Assembly: GCA_038025085.1 (NCBI GenBank)
Contig: CM076150.1
Location: 4,382,001 to 4,446,000 of the forward strand
Reading direction: 5' to 3'
Source of the DNA: Tetragonia tetragonoides
Taxonomy: Eukaryota > Streptophyta > Magnoliopsida > Caryophyllales > Aizoaceae
Length of the DNA stretch: 64,000 bases
Position numbers and translations under genes: made by a program. Each line of letters opens with the position of its first letter. Positions within the stretch are counted from its first letter, which is position 1. This document shows positions 1 to 14,354 of this stretch, one piece after another. The notes beneath the pieces were generated by a model, which saw only the letters and a program-made list of their open reading frames with translations, was not told the DNA's origin and searched no databases.

Positions 1-1477
1 AAGTGATACGAGTATTTGATTACCCTATGGTCGCGTTGCTAATTTTGCTTGATTATTGGTTGTTATTGTTGTTGTAGTTACTGGGTTAATTTGTCTTTAT
101 TGGCTTAAATTGTCATTATTGGTTGTTTGTCTAAATTGGATTTATGTTTAGTTGAAGTACAATCTGATGATTTATGAACTAAGAAGCTGGATTTTATGGT
201 TGTGAATTTCGTATTTTAAAAGGGAATTTATTTAGTGAGGATTTTGGTGAATTTATTGAGCTAGTGAAGTAAACTATCTATAGTTACCTTGTTTTCAGTC
301 TGAATGTTGCATGGTAGTGCTATCTAATGGTGACGGTGCTTATGAAAAAGTTCAAGTTTGTTAATTTTTCGGTGACATGGGAGGAGGGAGGACTCTTGAA
401 TTTCTTAGTAGCTTCTGTTGGATACTTGGATCCAGAGCTATGCTTGAGTGTGTCCTACAAGGCTACCTGAACTCATGAAGCCTTGCAAAGCATTGATTAG
501 CAATTTTTTTGGGGCTAAAACATAACTTCTAGATTGCTTTGAAAATGCTATGTACACTGTGCCCCTCTCTACCTAGGTGGGATTCTTATTGACGTTTGCT
601 TAGTGCGACCCCATGTTTACATACTGAACATCATTTTAATTTTTCTTCATATACCAAAGACTGAAACACAATTTGCTAGTATTCCTCCACATTTTAGCCT
701 TTGGTTGATCAGTCTTTGAGCCAAGAAGAGGTATGGGATATGGAAACTTTAGCAGTGGACATAGTTTTACTTTAGATATTTAACAGTGAATATACTGCCT
801 AGTTGAGTGTGCGAATGTGACATCTGGCACCTTGCTGAAGTATCTCAGTTGCTATGCTTAAATGGTTGCCAATAACGTGTTCAATTGAAAAAGGAGTTCG
901 TGTATTGAACAATAACTTTGTACCAATCGGGATTTTCCACATACAAATATCTCATGTATGTGGACAGGTAGGTTTGAGGTCTGTGTGGTGTGATGATTGA
1001 ATAAGGAGTATGTTCTTGTGGCGTGAATGATATGAATTGAAAAAGTGGAAATAGATGCATAGTAAGCTACATTGTGCTAGGCTTAATCTTTCTAGCTTCG
1101 GAATTGAGAACCCGATATGTAGTTACTCGCATACAATCCATTTACAATTGTGAAGGAAACACCTATACGCTATTTTAAGATAGATGGTAGAGATTTTCGT
1201 GTTTATTTTGGTAGCATCGGCAACATTGTTGTTCTGGTTCTTGATCAACAGTCCCTTCTTCTGTTTTATGGCTTGATTGTTTGAAGTGATCATGTATACT
1301 TGTTTTGGATTGTCTATTTGGTTATGGTTTGATTTGTCTTAAGAGATCATGTATTCTTATTTTGATTGTCTATTTGGCTATGGTTTGATTTATCTTAAGA
1401 GATCATGTATTCTTATTTTGATTGTCTATTTGGTTGATTTTAACGAAGAAATAAATGATAAATGTCCTTATTTTTAG
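1..1477 (+). other. Intron of the casein kinase gene (left part)
   Basis: This stretch ends in a T-rich tract and an AG acceptor at 1476-1477, directly before the first visible kinase exon. I looked for the missing N-terminal kinase segments (glycine loop, VAVK lysine) and found none, so the start codon lies left of the window. A near-exact repeat of about 70 bp (leftmost copy near 1315, the next near 1380) carries the words gatcatgtattcttattttg and tgtctatttgg. Nothing else is recognisable. Confidence 0.6.
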
Positions 1478-5411
<3,934 letters not shown>

Positions 5412-5960
5412 ATACTCATTCTCACACCACATTCTTGTAATAATGATATTATGATTGTGTGCGACTACACTAGTGATAGTTCCTGTAGTTTCTTGGAGTT
5501 TAATTAACCGGGCAAAGCCAAGGAGTTATTATGACTTGGAGTTGGAACCATTCAGAATCAAAGTGGATAACAAGTGCAGAAGGAAGGGGAAGCGAGAAGC
5601 AGAATTTGCTGTATACTATGAAACGGAGGTAATTTTTCTGTACAGGCTCAGCCTTGAAAGCCATGCTTCTCTATTTGTATATCCATTGGCTCTTTGCAGA
5701 TGCTTTCTATCATTGTCGGGATTTGCCAATGGTGCACTGACACAAAGATTGTAAAAAAATTACCATACTACGTTCATATTTCAAATTACTGGTTATATTG
5801 GTTACATGTCCTCTGTGTTACAGGCTTTACTCTCTTTGTTATATTGTGTAACTTGATTGCCCTGTAATTCCTTTGCGAGTGTATTCTGGTGTTGATGTGT
5901 TCTGAACGTGATTCTCCACTGGCATTTGAAGCACAAATAAATGCCTTCATGAAGACGTTA
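5412..5960 (+). other. 3' UTR of the kinase gene
   Basis: Transcribed region inferred downstream of the TGA. An AATAAA polyadenylation hexamer lies at 5936-5941, about 525 bp after the stop. An internal GT...AG pair near 5628-5646 is too short to be a normal intron. The 3' end is an inference without transcript data. Confidence 0.5.
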
Positions 5961-6469
5961 ACGACTTAAATTGTGCACTTCTTCACTGAATTGAACTGAA
6001 TAATAATATGTGAGAAAAATTAGATACGTAAGTGGAAAAGAACACACCCGTAGTAATGTCGGAGTTTCTGGGATTTTTGGTTCGAAATTGTCCTCAATCT
6101 TGTCTCTTTAAAACTGAGGGAAAAAGAGAAGTAAGAAAGAAGTCAGGAGTCATGAGGGCGTTGGATTGATAGTTATAGACTCAACATTGAGGTGTTTACA
6201 GGTTGTGCAAGTTGTTTGGAGGATAACGTGTGGAGCCTCTACAGACATTTTGCACCTGGAAGGTCACATTAAAATGTGGAAACTCTGGCAAGTGACATCT
6301 TGACTAATTGCAACTGGAAATTTCTGGGATATCACTTTTTTTTTGCTCAACTCTACCAAAGATTATCATAGTAGGCAATTGATCAAAGTGAACTCAGCAC
6401 ATCAAAAGTTTATTGAACAAATTTTGGGTGGCTCATGTCCCCAACGCCCACGTCCCAAGTCTCATGTTT
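5961..6469. other. Intergenic, no gene seen
   Basis: Short frames only and no recognisable domain or repeat. Confidence 0.5.
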
Positions 6470-7735
6470 TAACTTTTATGGGTAAAATCGGAGTTTGGGG
6501 ACTCGGATGACCATCCCGAGATACCGAAGATCCTCTAGGATGACGATAGACCCACCGGAAAACTTTGGCAAAAATAGAAACTGGGCCTCGGGAAACCGAA
6601 AATCACAGCTATAATTCACGATTTTGAGCTTTCAGGATGCCCAGAACAAGGTGGATATATTCGCACCACATCGCACGAAACACCCTTAGGTAACATCAAA
6701 CGCCCCCGAGTCCATTATCGGGTCCCTAATAGGCTTGTAAGGGCGTTACTACGGGACATCAATGTAAGGGCAAGAACTCCGAATGAATGGGTGATATCGA
6801 AGTACGGTGATCTGGATGACCCTCTCCGGACACTGAGGGTCCTCTAGGTTCATGATAGACTTTCCGGTGAAGTTTTGCAAAAAACGACGACCGGGCCCCC
6901 GGAACCCGAAAATGAAGGCTATAATCCACGTTTTTTGGGCTTCCGGGAGGCCCCAAAACTAAGGTGGATATTTTTGCACCACATCGCACGGAACACTCCT
7001 AGGGGACATGGTAGGCCCTCGTGGTCACTTATCCGGTACCTAATAGACTTGAAAAGACGTTCTACAGGGCACTGGTGTAAGAGCTGGAACACCAAATGCA
7101 CGGGTGAAATCAAAGTTCGGGAATCCGGATGACCCTATGAGGCAGCGAGGGTCCTTTAGGGTCATGATAGACTCATCGGAGAACTTCGGACAAAAATGAC
7201 ATTCAAGCCCCGCGAGACCGAAAACGAAGGCTATGATACACTTTTTTTGGGCTTCCGGGAAGCCAGAAAACGAAAATGGATATTTTCGCACCAAATTGTA
7301 CGGAATACACCTAGTGAACATGTGAGGCACTCGGGGTCACTTATCCGGGCTCTGATAGGCTTGGAAGGGCGTTTTGTGGGACACTCAGTGTAAGAGTCGA
7401 AATACCAAAGGCATGGGTGACATCGAAGTTCGGGGATTCGGATGACCCTCACGGGGCACCTAGGTTCCTCTAGGGTTATGATAGACCACTTAGACAAGTT
7501 TGGGCAAAAATAACACCCGAGCCCCAGGAAGCTGAAAATGAAGGTTATAATCCACTTTTTTGAGCTTCCAGGAGGCCCCAAAACGAAGGTGTATTTTCGC
7601 AACACATCGCATGGGACACTTTTAAGGGACGTGGGAGGCCCCTGGGGTAGGTTATCGAATCCTTGGTAGGCTTGAAGGGCCTCTTATGGACATTGGAGGC
7701 TAATTCAAGGTTTTTCGGTACTGAGCATGAATTCC
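6470..7735. repeat. Tandem array, about four copies of a ~313-bp unit
   Basis: The landmark caccacatcgcacgg and its variants recur near 6664, 6977, 7288 and 7600, giving spacings of roughly 311-314 bp. A second landmark, cggatgaccctc and its variants, recurs near 6503, 6809, 7125 and 7439. Copies are diverged by point changes and small gaps. The array is GC-richer than its flanks. The many frames in it translate to related but non-protein-like peptides. I do not recognise the family; it behaves like a small satellite cluster or the internal repeat of a transposon. Confidence 0.85.
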
Positions 7736-8351
7736 TACCATCCCGTCCCGCCAAACCTACCCCCCAAGCCCTCTCTACTATTATTGTGAGGTCTCATAAT
7801 TTTTTCCAATTTTTTAAAAGTGATTTCGAATTATTTTTTTTGATATTGGTTTTCTTTTTTTTTTCAGCGTATATTTTAATTAAAAATTAAATTAAATAGC
7901 TACAATATGTGAAAAATTTTTAAAAAAAAGTTTTTTCGTAATTTAATAATATATTTGAAAAGTTTGAGGTGGACTTTTATAAAATAATTCTCCAAATTCT
8001 CAAAATCACTGTATGAATGTTATGTACAAGGCATGTCTATTACTGTTAGAACCACCTTATAAGACTCTTTAGTGGATAATTGCTTGAGAGAGTGCTTGTG
8101 GGCAAAGGAAGGCAAGCGACGCGACATGAAGCGCCTACCATTATGAAAGTTATGCACTGGTCATGTCTACTTCATGATTTTTGAGTACCGAGCATGGCTC
8201 CCCACCACATTGTGCCACCAAACCTACACCCAAGTCCTCTCTACTATTATAGTGAAGTCTCATAATTTTTCCCAAAAGCGATATTATTTTTTTTTGATAT
8301 TTTTTCTATTTTTCAGAATAACTTTTTAATTAAAAATTAAATTAAATAGTT
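7706..8351. repeat. Direct repeat pair, ~190 bp each, ~470 bp apart
   Basis: Segment 7710-7900 is repeated at 8180-8351. Shared landmarks in order are gtac(t/c)gagcatg, ccaaacctac, a ctctctactattat block, tctcataattttt and ttaattaaaaattaaatt. The first copy abuts the 313-bp array, and the intervening DNA has no gene. The two copies may flank an old insertion or be a local duplication. Confidence 0.75.
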
Positions 8352-8940
8352 TTAAACATTTAAGTTGGTATAAATGTTCAAAGAAAACAATGTAAAGTAA
8401 TATATAGTACTAAACTTAATGAAGTTGGAGGGGTTATCTTGCAAAGAGAGGACCTGTAGATACCAAATGCATATTAGCATACGCAAAGAGAAATACGAAG
8501 AACCTTACAAAAATGAGGATTGGTTGTACACGATGCCGAAAAGATGGCGGACAACGGTGATGAGATCCAGATACGGACGTTGAACATATGGGAAGGTAGG
8601 AGATGAATTGATGTGTGTGTGTGGTTCCATCATCTATTCATGAGAGATAAATTAACTTTTTTTGGCTCATCAATAAGTGAGAGAAATTAGCTACTACTCA
8701 ATTTCTTGGATTTGTAACGTCTGACAACTTGTGAGAATGAAAGGAAGGGAATGAATGAGTCATTAAACTCCATTACATTTTTGTAACGTCTGGTTGTTGC
8801 TACTTTCTCTCTGCTTTTTTTTTACTGGCCATGAGTCACATGACACGTCATACGTAAATTGACACGTCATTCGGCAATTCAATGACTGATGTGGCGAACT
8901 CTGATGTAATCATTGCGCTTTAATCTAATTATATAGATGA
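8352..8940. other. Intergenic, possible Helitron 5' end (minus)
   Basis: No gene. At 8840-8935 the complement reads like the start of a Helitron: a TC-start with a TATA-like run, then a stretch rich in CACGTCA-type words (gacacgtcat occurs twice). No matching 3' hairpin was located, so this is tentative. Confidence 0.25.
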
Positions 8941-8949
8941 GAAGGGGGT

Positions 8950-9530
8950 ATGAATTTGGTTTTGTGTTGTTTCTTAAGATTTGGTATTGGAATTGGTTAT
9001 ACCAGTATCTCGAAATTGGGACCGAAAATTGAAATTGGTTGGATTAGTTCCTTGCAATTGATACCCAGAATTGGAATTAGCAGGTCCAGTTCCAAGACCA
9101 GGTACCCATCCCCCTATAAAATTGAAAAAGGACTCTTTAAATGAATGCAAATATTATCTAATTATTAAGAGTTTCAATAGTACATCTGCTCCAAAATCAA
9201 TAAAACAACATCAAAATAAAAGATTGTAACTTATGTGATATCAAAACCTAAGTTAGCAGCAGTGTTAATAGTATTGGAGCCAATTTTAATACTAATTAAA
9301 TGTTTGGGAGGTACCCAACATTAGTCCCACCCAGTACCCCTGGGTCTGGGAAAATGATACCCGAAATTGGAATTGATTGCAACCAGTTTCGAATTTTGGG
9401 ACCCAAAATTGGTATTAACAAGAGCAGTTCCAGATTCAGACCCATCAGGTCCAAATCAATTCCAATGCTAAAACCAGGTAATCAGGACCCATGCTCACCA
9501 CTAGTTCCAATCCCATCTCCTACCTAGTGA
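8950..9530. mobile_element. hAT-like remnant with AATTGG / GGTACCC words
   Basis: Two blocks (8980-9110 and 9300-9510) are saturated with gaattgg, aattggtat, gggaccc and ggtaccc words, often in opposite orientation. The right end contains aggacccatgctcacca. Simple reiterated motifs near both ends are typical of plant non-autonomous hAT elements. No clean 8-bp target duplication was found, so it is probably an eroded copy. Confidence 0.4.
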
Positions 9531-9923
9531 GGAATTTATCCCTCCTCCTTCCTAAGTGGGGCCTCCTTACCAATATAGAAAAAAACCATAGACAAATCAA
9601 ATAAACTAGATAATAAATATATAAAGAACGATGAAAGGGTGAAAAATAAAAGAGAAACATATTGGTAGAGGTTTCTTGCACGGTAAACAGTGAGCATTTC
9701 CCAGGTGGTCACGAGGTTTTATAAACGTCAACTTGTTTATGATGATTGCTTATGCACATCAATACATCATTCATGACTAAAGAGCCAAGAGATGCTAACA
9801 AGTTATTTTCCACGCGATAGAAAGGGAGATTTTCCAAGTCAAAGATGAGATGCATTTTAGTAATTGGGTTGGACTTTTTGATCCATAGCCATCTATGAGT
9901 CTTAAAGAGACACCAAACAGGCA

Positions 9924-10060
9924 TACTGGTCCCTTTTTGGTGATACGTTCAGCTAGTCTGATATGTTCGCTATTGAACACAAAAGTCCAAACATGACGTA
10001 GCGGGGGGTGTCTTGATTGTCATTCACTTGCACCCTCTTTTTTGACTAGCAAAAAAAATG
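9924..10060 (+). mobile_element. SINE 3' fragment (same family as 29687-29987)
   Basis: The words ctagtctga(t/a)atgttcgctatt, aacatga and gtcattcacttgcaccctc, then an A-run, match in order the complement of the complete SINE at 29687-29987. The tRNA-like head is missing. The tail tcacttgcaccctctttt plus its A-run is partly repeated at 10059 and 10115, suggesting local slippage duplication. Confidence 0.65.
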
Positions 10061-10073
10061 TCACTTGCACCCT

Positions 10074-10343
10074 CTTTTAGAAAGGAAGGGGAAAGGGGAG
10101 GTTGGTAAAGAATGTCACTTGCATCCTCTTTTTTGACTAGCAAAAAAAATGGTAAGCTTTCCATGTGAAACTGGGCAAGGAAAGACTACAATGGCAAGCT
10201 CAAGTTCATAGTACTTGAGCAGTTTTCCTTACAATATAGACATCACTTCCCTGAAAATCCATGCGTGGCCCGGCATTGTTTCATTGAATAGGATTAGGAC
10301 ATTCTTTACCAACCCTCCCCTTTCCCCTTCCTTTCTAAAAGAC
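10074..10343. repeat. Imperfect 44-bp inverted repeat
   Basis: The left arm near 10074-10116 and the right arm near 10299-10343 are reverse complements apart from a single extra C in the right arm. The shared core is gaaaggaaggggaaagggg and its complement. The spacer is about 180 bp. The left arm interrupts the SINE-tail repeats, so the arrangement arose after SINE insertion or by template switching. Confidence 0.8.
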
Positions 10344-10349
10344 TTGAAG

Positions 10350-11760
10350 AGGAAAACCAAAGCGCGACTTTACTCTATTAGAAGCATCTCAAAATCATCA
10401 ACAATCAAAGCACAAACACGTTCAGGGAACACATCCTCCCAAAACCGACACCCAATCTCCCATGGTTGCACATGTGCAATCTCATGAGCTACTCTATTAA
10501 CCGACCTACCTACATGACTTTACTCGAGGAAAAACCCAATTACGAATATTAGGACACATACTATATTGTAAATGTAATGCCTCTTTGTTAACAATCTTTC
10601 AAAACAAAAAAGTGAAGTAAAACTTTCCTAATGTATATATACGGAACAAATGAATTTGGTCCAATAATGGATTGTGACCAGCATCAAAATATGACCATCT
10701 CATGAAAGCATAATAAGCATATAATCAATTGGTGGATACATCCTTCTTTAGGCATTTGATTTGATATAACAGATTCAGGCCCTTGGACTTCAATTCTCCC
10801 ATATCTGTAATAAGAATTGGTGCAAGAAGATGGATACGACTACGAGCTTATCGTCTCTTAAAAAGGGCAACGAAGAACACCTTGGTTGATCAGCATAGTA
10901 GCGTTTCAATCATGAAAGCCTGGTGAGAAGAATCATACCCAATGGACAAGTCAGAATGAACCAAAGAATGGAACACCATATCTAGAAGCAGTGAGTTCAA
11001 CCTAGAATACACACCCCAAATTAACTACTAAAATAAAAAAGAATTTCCATGAAGCATCTACTATTTAGGCATTTAGCACCAAGATTAAGCCAAAAAGCAT
11101 TGCTTCTAGCACTGGATCAGGTATACCTAAGCAAAGAATCCTCCCAAAAAAGATGCTGAACACTTAAATTCAGGAGTATAATATATGCAAAGATTGGCAC
11201 GTTCTACATCAAGGACTAAACTAAGATTTCTCAACTTATTGAAGGTCAAGGCCTAATCATATCCAATTTGGAGATTTATCTAGTGGAATTAAACTAATGG
11301 CACAAGTGCACAAAATTGAATTCTTTTTAATATGCTTCATAAACATTATAAAAAGAATCAAAAATATGACAGAAGTTAATCTTGCAAAAGAGTCTTAATC
11401 AAAAAGATACCAAGATTACCAACTTACATAATGAACCAATTTACCATCCAATACCACAAATGGCAAAAAGCCAGAAAGCCAGAAATGAGGCTAACTACAC
11501 AACATTAGCAAGCAGATCTACTTCAGGAGCAATTCATTCCAAGTATTAAAATTACTCTAATTGATCAAATAAACCTTGATTTTGTCAAATCTAATTAGCC
11601 TTTCCATAAAGGGTGATCACATCCATGATTGTCACAAACAGAGTAAAGAGCTTACAACATTCCCAAAACCATACAAACAAAACAACAACTGAGCACATTC
11701 AATAACAAAGATCAAAAGCTTGATACTTGTTCTTTTTTCCCCATTTTTTCTTTTGCATAA
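10350..11760. other. Intergenic / downstream of DUF3511 gene, no gene seen
   Basis: AT-rich sequence with only short frames. It could include 3' UTR of the minus-strand DUF3511 gene. I searched for a missing last exon of that gene here and did not find a clear one. Confidence 0.4.
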
Positions 11761-11819
11761 ATCAAAAAACAAGTAAACACAAGAAAAATAATAACATTAC
11801 CAAACACAATTTTATTTGA

Positions 11820-12185
11820 TTAATACCTGTCTTTGAGCCATCTAAAGCTCTTAGAAAAAGACCTTTTGATCTTGCCCTCAACAGTATAAGTTTTGTAACT
11901 AGCAACCCTTTTCTTCCTTTGCATTTCTGGGTCACTAAAACACCAACCAGCTTTAGATGACATTGACCCATTTGCACTTTTCCACTTTTTAAGCTCTCTA
12001 GGCATCTGGGTATTTGCTGGTGGTTGTTCTGTTGATACTGAAGTTGCATAAGTTGCACCGTAACATCTCATATCTTGAACAACACCATAACCTCCATTTC
12101 CATTATTATTTGTACCTCCATTTCCATAATAACTCTCCATTTCTGTCCTACCATCCCCATATGATTTGGATCTGAAGTCCTCCAT
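11820..12185 (-). CDS. DUF3511 family protein
   Basis: Small basic plant protein of unknown function, 121 residues as read. The N-terminus MEDFRSKSYGDGR and the C-terminal block with WCFSDPEMQRKKRVASYKTY, VEGKIKRSFSKSFRWLKDR match the conserved DUF3511 region as remembered from Arabidopsis homologs. The middle is a low-complexity Gly/Asn stretch. The ATG at 12185 is chosen because the MEDFRS start is itself conserved. The frame stops right after KDRY, whereas remembered homologs continue a few residues (a Cys-containing tail ending near Tyr-Gly-Trp). The stop lies inside GTATTAA, so a splice donor there and a short unfound last exon are possible. Confidence 0.8.
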   Translation of the reverse strand: MEDFRSKSYGDGRTEMESYYGNGGTNNNGNGGYGVVQDMRCYGATYATSVSTEQPPANTQMPRELKKWKSANGSMSSKAGWCFSDPEMQRKKRVASYKTYTVEGKIKRSFSKSFRWLKDRY

Positions 12186-13640
12186 TTAGCCCAACAATGA
12201 ATAAAGGTCAGATTTTTCACAATTTTGTCAAATGATTTTTTTGCTTCTTTTTCCACTTTTCAAATAGGGGAAGAAAAAGGCAATGGAAATGGGTATGAAA
12301 TGGGGAGGAGAGAGAAAGTGGGAGTTTGTTTTGTCACTTTGTGTTCCCTTGGATTCTTCCTCGAGTTGGGAAATGTTAGTGGGAAAATGTTTTCGAGCTT
12401 TGCTCTTGCTTGCTTTTCTCTCTCTGTCTCAATATTTTCCTGCGGGATTCTGTGAGAAAATGAGGTGGCTTTCAGACTAATTGACTACTAATAAATTGTC
12501 AATGAGTTAGCTCAATGGCAATTAATTAAGGCCATTATAATGGAGAATCCCTTTTCATTGTATGGAACTGATTTGGACTTTAATTACATTGATTATTGAA
12601 TTTGTGGAGTTAAACTAGGTGTATTGAATAGATAGTAAGTAATAACGGAGACAAAAAACATTGTACTTTACGTGTTTTTTTTGGGTTGAACTTTAATTAT
12701 TATATTTTCTTATAAACTTTGTCATAAAAGGATACAAAATAAGTGTATGGTATAAGACTAAAAGAGATACTCTAATAATTAAAAATTGTCCCCTATCGAG
12801 TAACAACGAGGTTAAGGATGCAAATTCTCTCAACTTTAGAATAATTTTAAGATAACCTAAAAGTTAACCTTTCACTACTTACTACTATATTTGAATAGAA
12901 AAGGTAAAGGAATTCAATTTAGTGGTATTAATTTAATTCAAGCCTACATTTTCTTCTACCTATTACTCCACTATCAAATTCAATTATGAATCCCTCTCCG
13001 TTACCAAACAGTTTGACATTAGATATATAATCTGCGGTTACAATTACAACTAATTTTGTGAAAGCCATTCCTACAAATTTTCATCTACAAATACATTTAA
13101 CTTTTTAGCTATAGCTAATTTCTTTCCTTTAATAACACTTGACAGTTACAACTATAGCTAATTTTGCCAAAGTTGCCATAGTATACTTGAATTTTGATTG
13201 GTAGCTTTTTGGCGTAAAGTTGTCAAAGGTTGTGACGACTTTTAGTTCAATAATACAATTGGCTGCGACTTTGACTGATCCACAAAGATAATAGGCTCTG
13301 CCAATCCAAAGGAAGATGACAGCAGAGTGGACACCAAATGCTTTTTGCCGACACATACGGCTAATACCGAGCCGCCCGTTAAGTACTTGAGAGGTGAGCG
13401 CAATCAGATCCTCACTAAAATTTTTAGAATTTGATTTTAAACTAAGATCCGAACTTGAAAATGGTTTGACTAGAGCCGATTCTTAACAAAAGAAAAAAAA
13501 AAGAAAGAAGAAACTCAGAAACCTGTATATATGTATATTGTAATTGTAGTGCATTTGTCTCCTATAAAATAAGAAAGAAAAAGCATCTCACATAAATTTT
13601 TCTCCATTTTCCTATATCTACTAGTTAGCTAAGCAAAATC
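12186..13640. other. Intergenic, promoter side of DUF3511 gene
   Basis: Contains the upstream region of the minus-strand DUF3511 gene (from 12186 rightwards). AT-rich, with only short frames without recognisable domains. Confidence 0.4.
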
Positions 13641-13690
13641 CTCGCCATTCACTTGTACCCTCTTTTTGATGAGAAAAGAAAAAAGGCGAA
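13640..13690 (+). mobile_element. SINE 3' tail fragment
   Basis: The words cgccattcacttgtaccctc and then an A-rich tail match the 3' end of the SINE family seen at 9924-10060 and 29687-29987. Only the last ~50 bp are present. Confidence 0.4.
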
Positions 13691-13914
13691 ATCCCATGAG
13701 AACTCAAATACATAAACTCAACTTCATTAGATCATATAAACTGTACACAGATATGTGATCATGTATGTTTCCTAGTTGGTAGATCATGTTGATAATGTAG
13801 ATCCGATAGGTATCATTGTACACCGCCTATTAGCATGAACAGCACGCTGCACACAAAGAATTTGGAAAACATCGCCCACAAAAATTTTTCTTATGTTCTT
13901 GGGCTTGCATTCTT

Positions 13915-13920
13915 TTTATT
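13915..13920 (-). other. Polyadenylation hexamer of DGAT1
   Basis: AATAAA on the minus strand, about 435 bp past the DGAT1 stop codon. It is the best placed candidate for ending the transcript. Confidence 0.4.
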
Positions 13921-14354
13921 GTTGTCAAAACAACAATCTGGACACTGTACACAGCCATTATCCATAATCTTTAGATGATACCATCAGGCATCCAGATCAA
14001 GGGTACCCGTACCACACTCAAATACAACCTTCATGGAAAACTGTAAACATAAACACATCATGTACAATGTTCTAAAAGGGCTTCTAACCCCAGTCCGTTA
14101 GTTACACCTCTGCCTGCAGTATGCTGCACTCGCAATGCGTTTCCTAATCAAAATTGCTCATACAGAACAAATACACGAGTAATCCTGAACCATGGCTGGA
14201 CTGGCACGAAATCGTTGCATATCCAAGTATACACAAAGCATCACAGAACCACGACAAGGAATGATAATCCTGATCTCTGCATATACCGGACGAAACTTCT
14301 GCCACTTTCAGAACTACTTGTGTAAGAGATTTACCAGTTTCTGAAATTGAAAGC

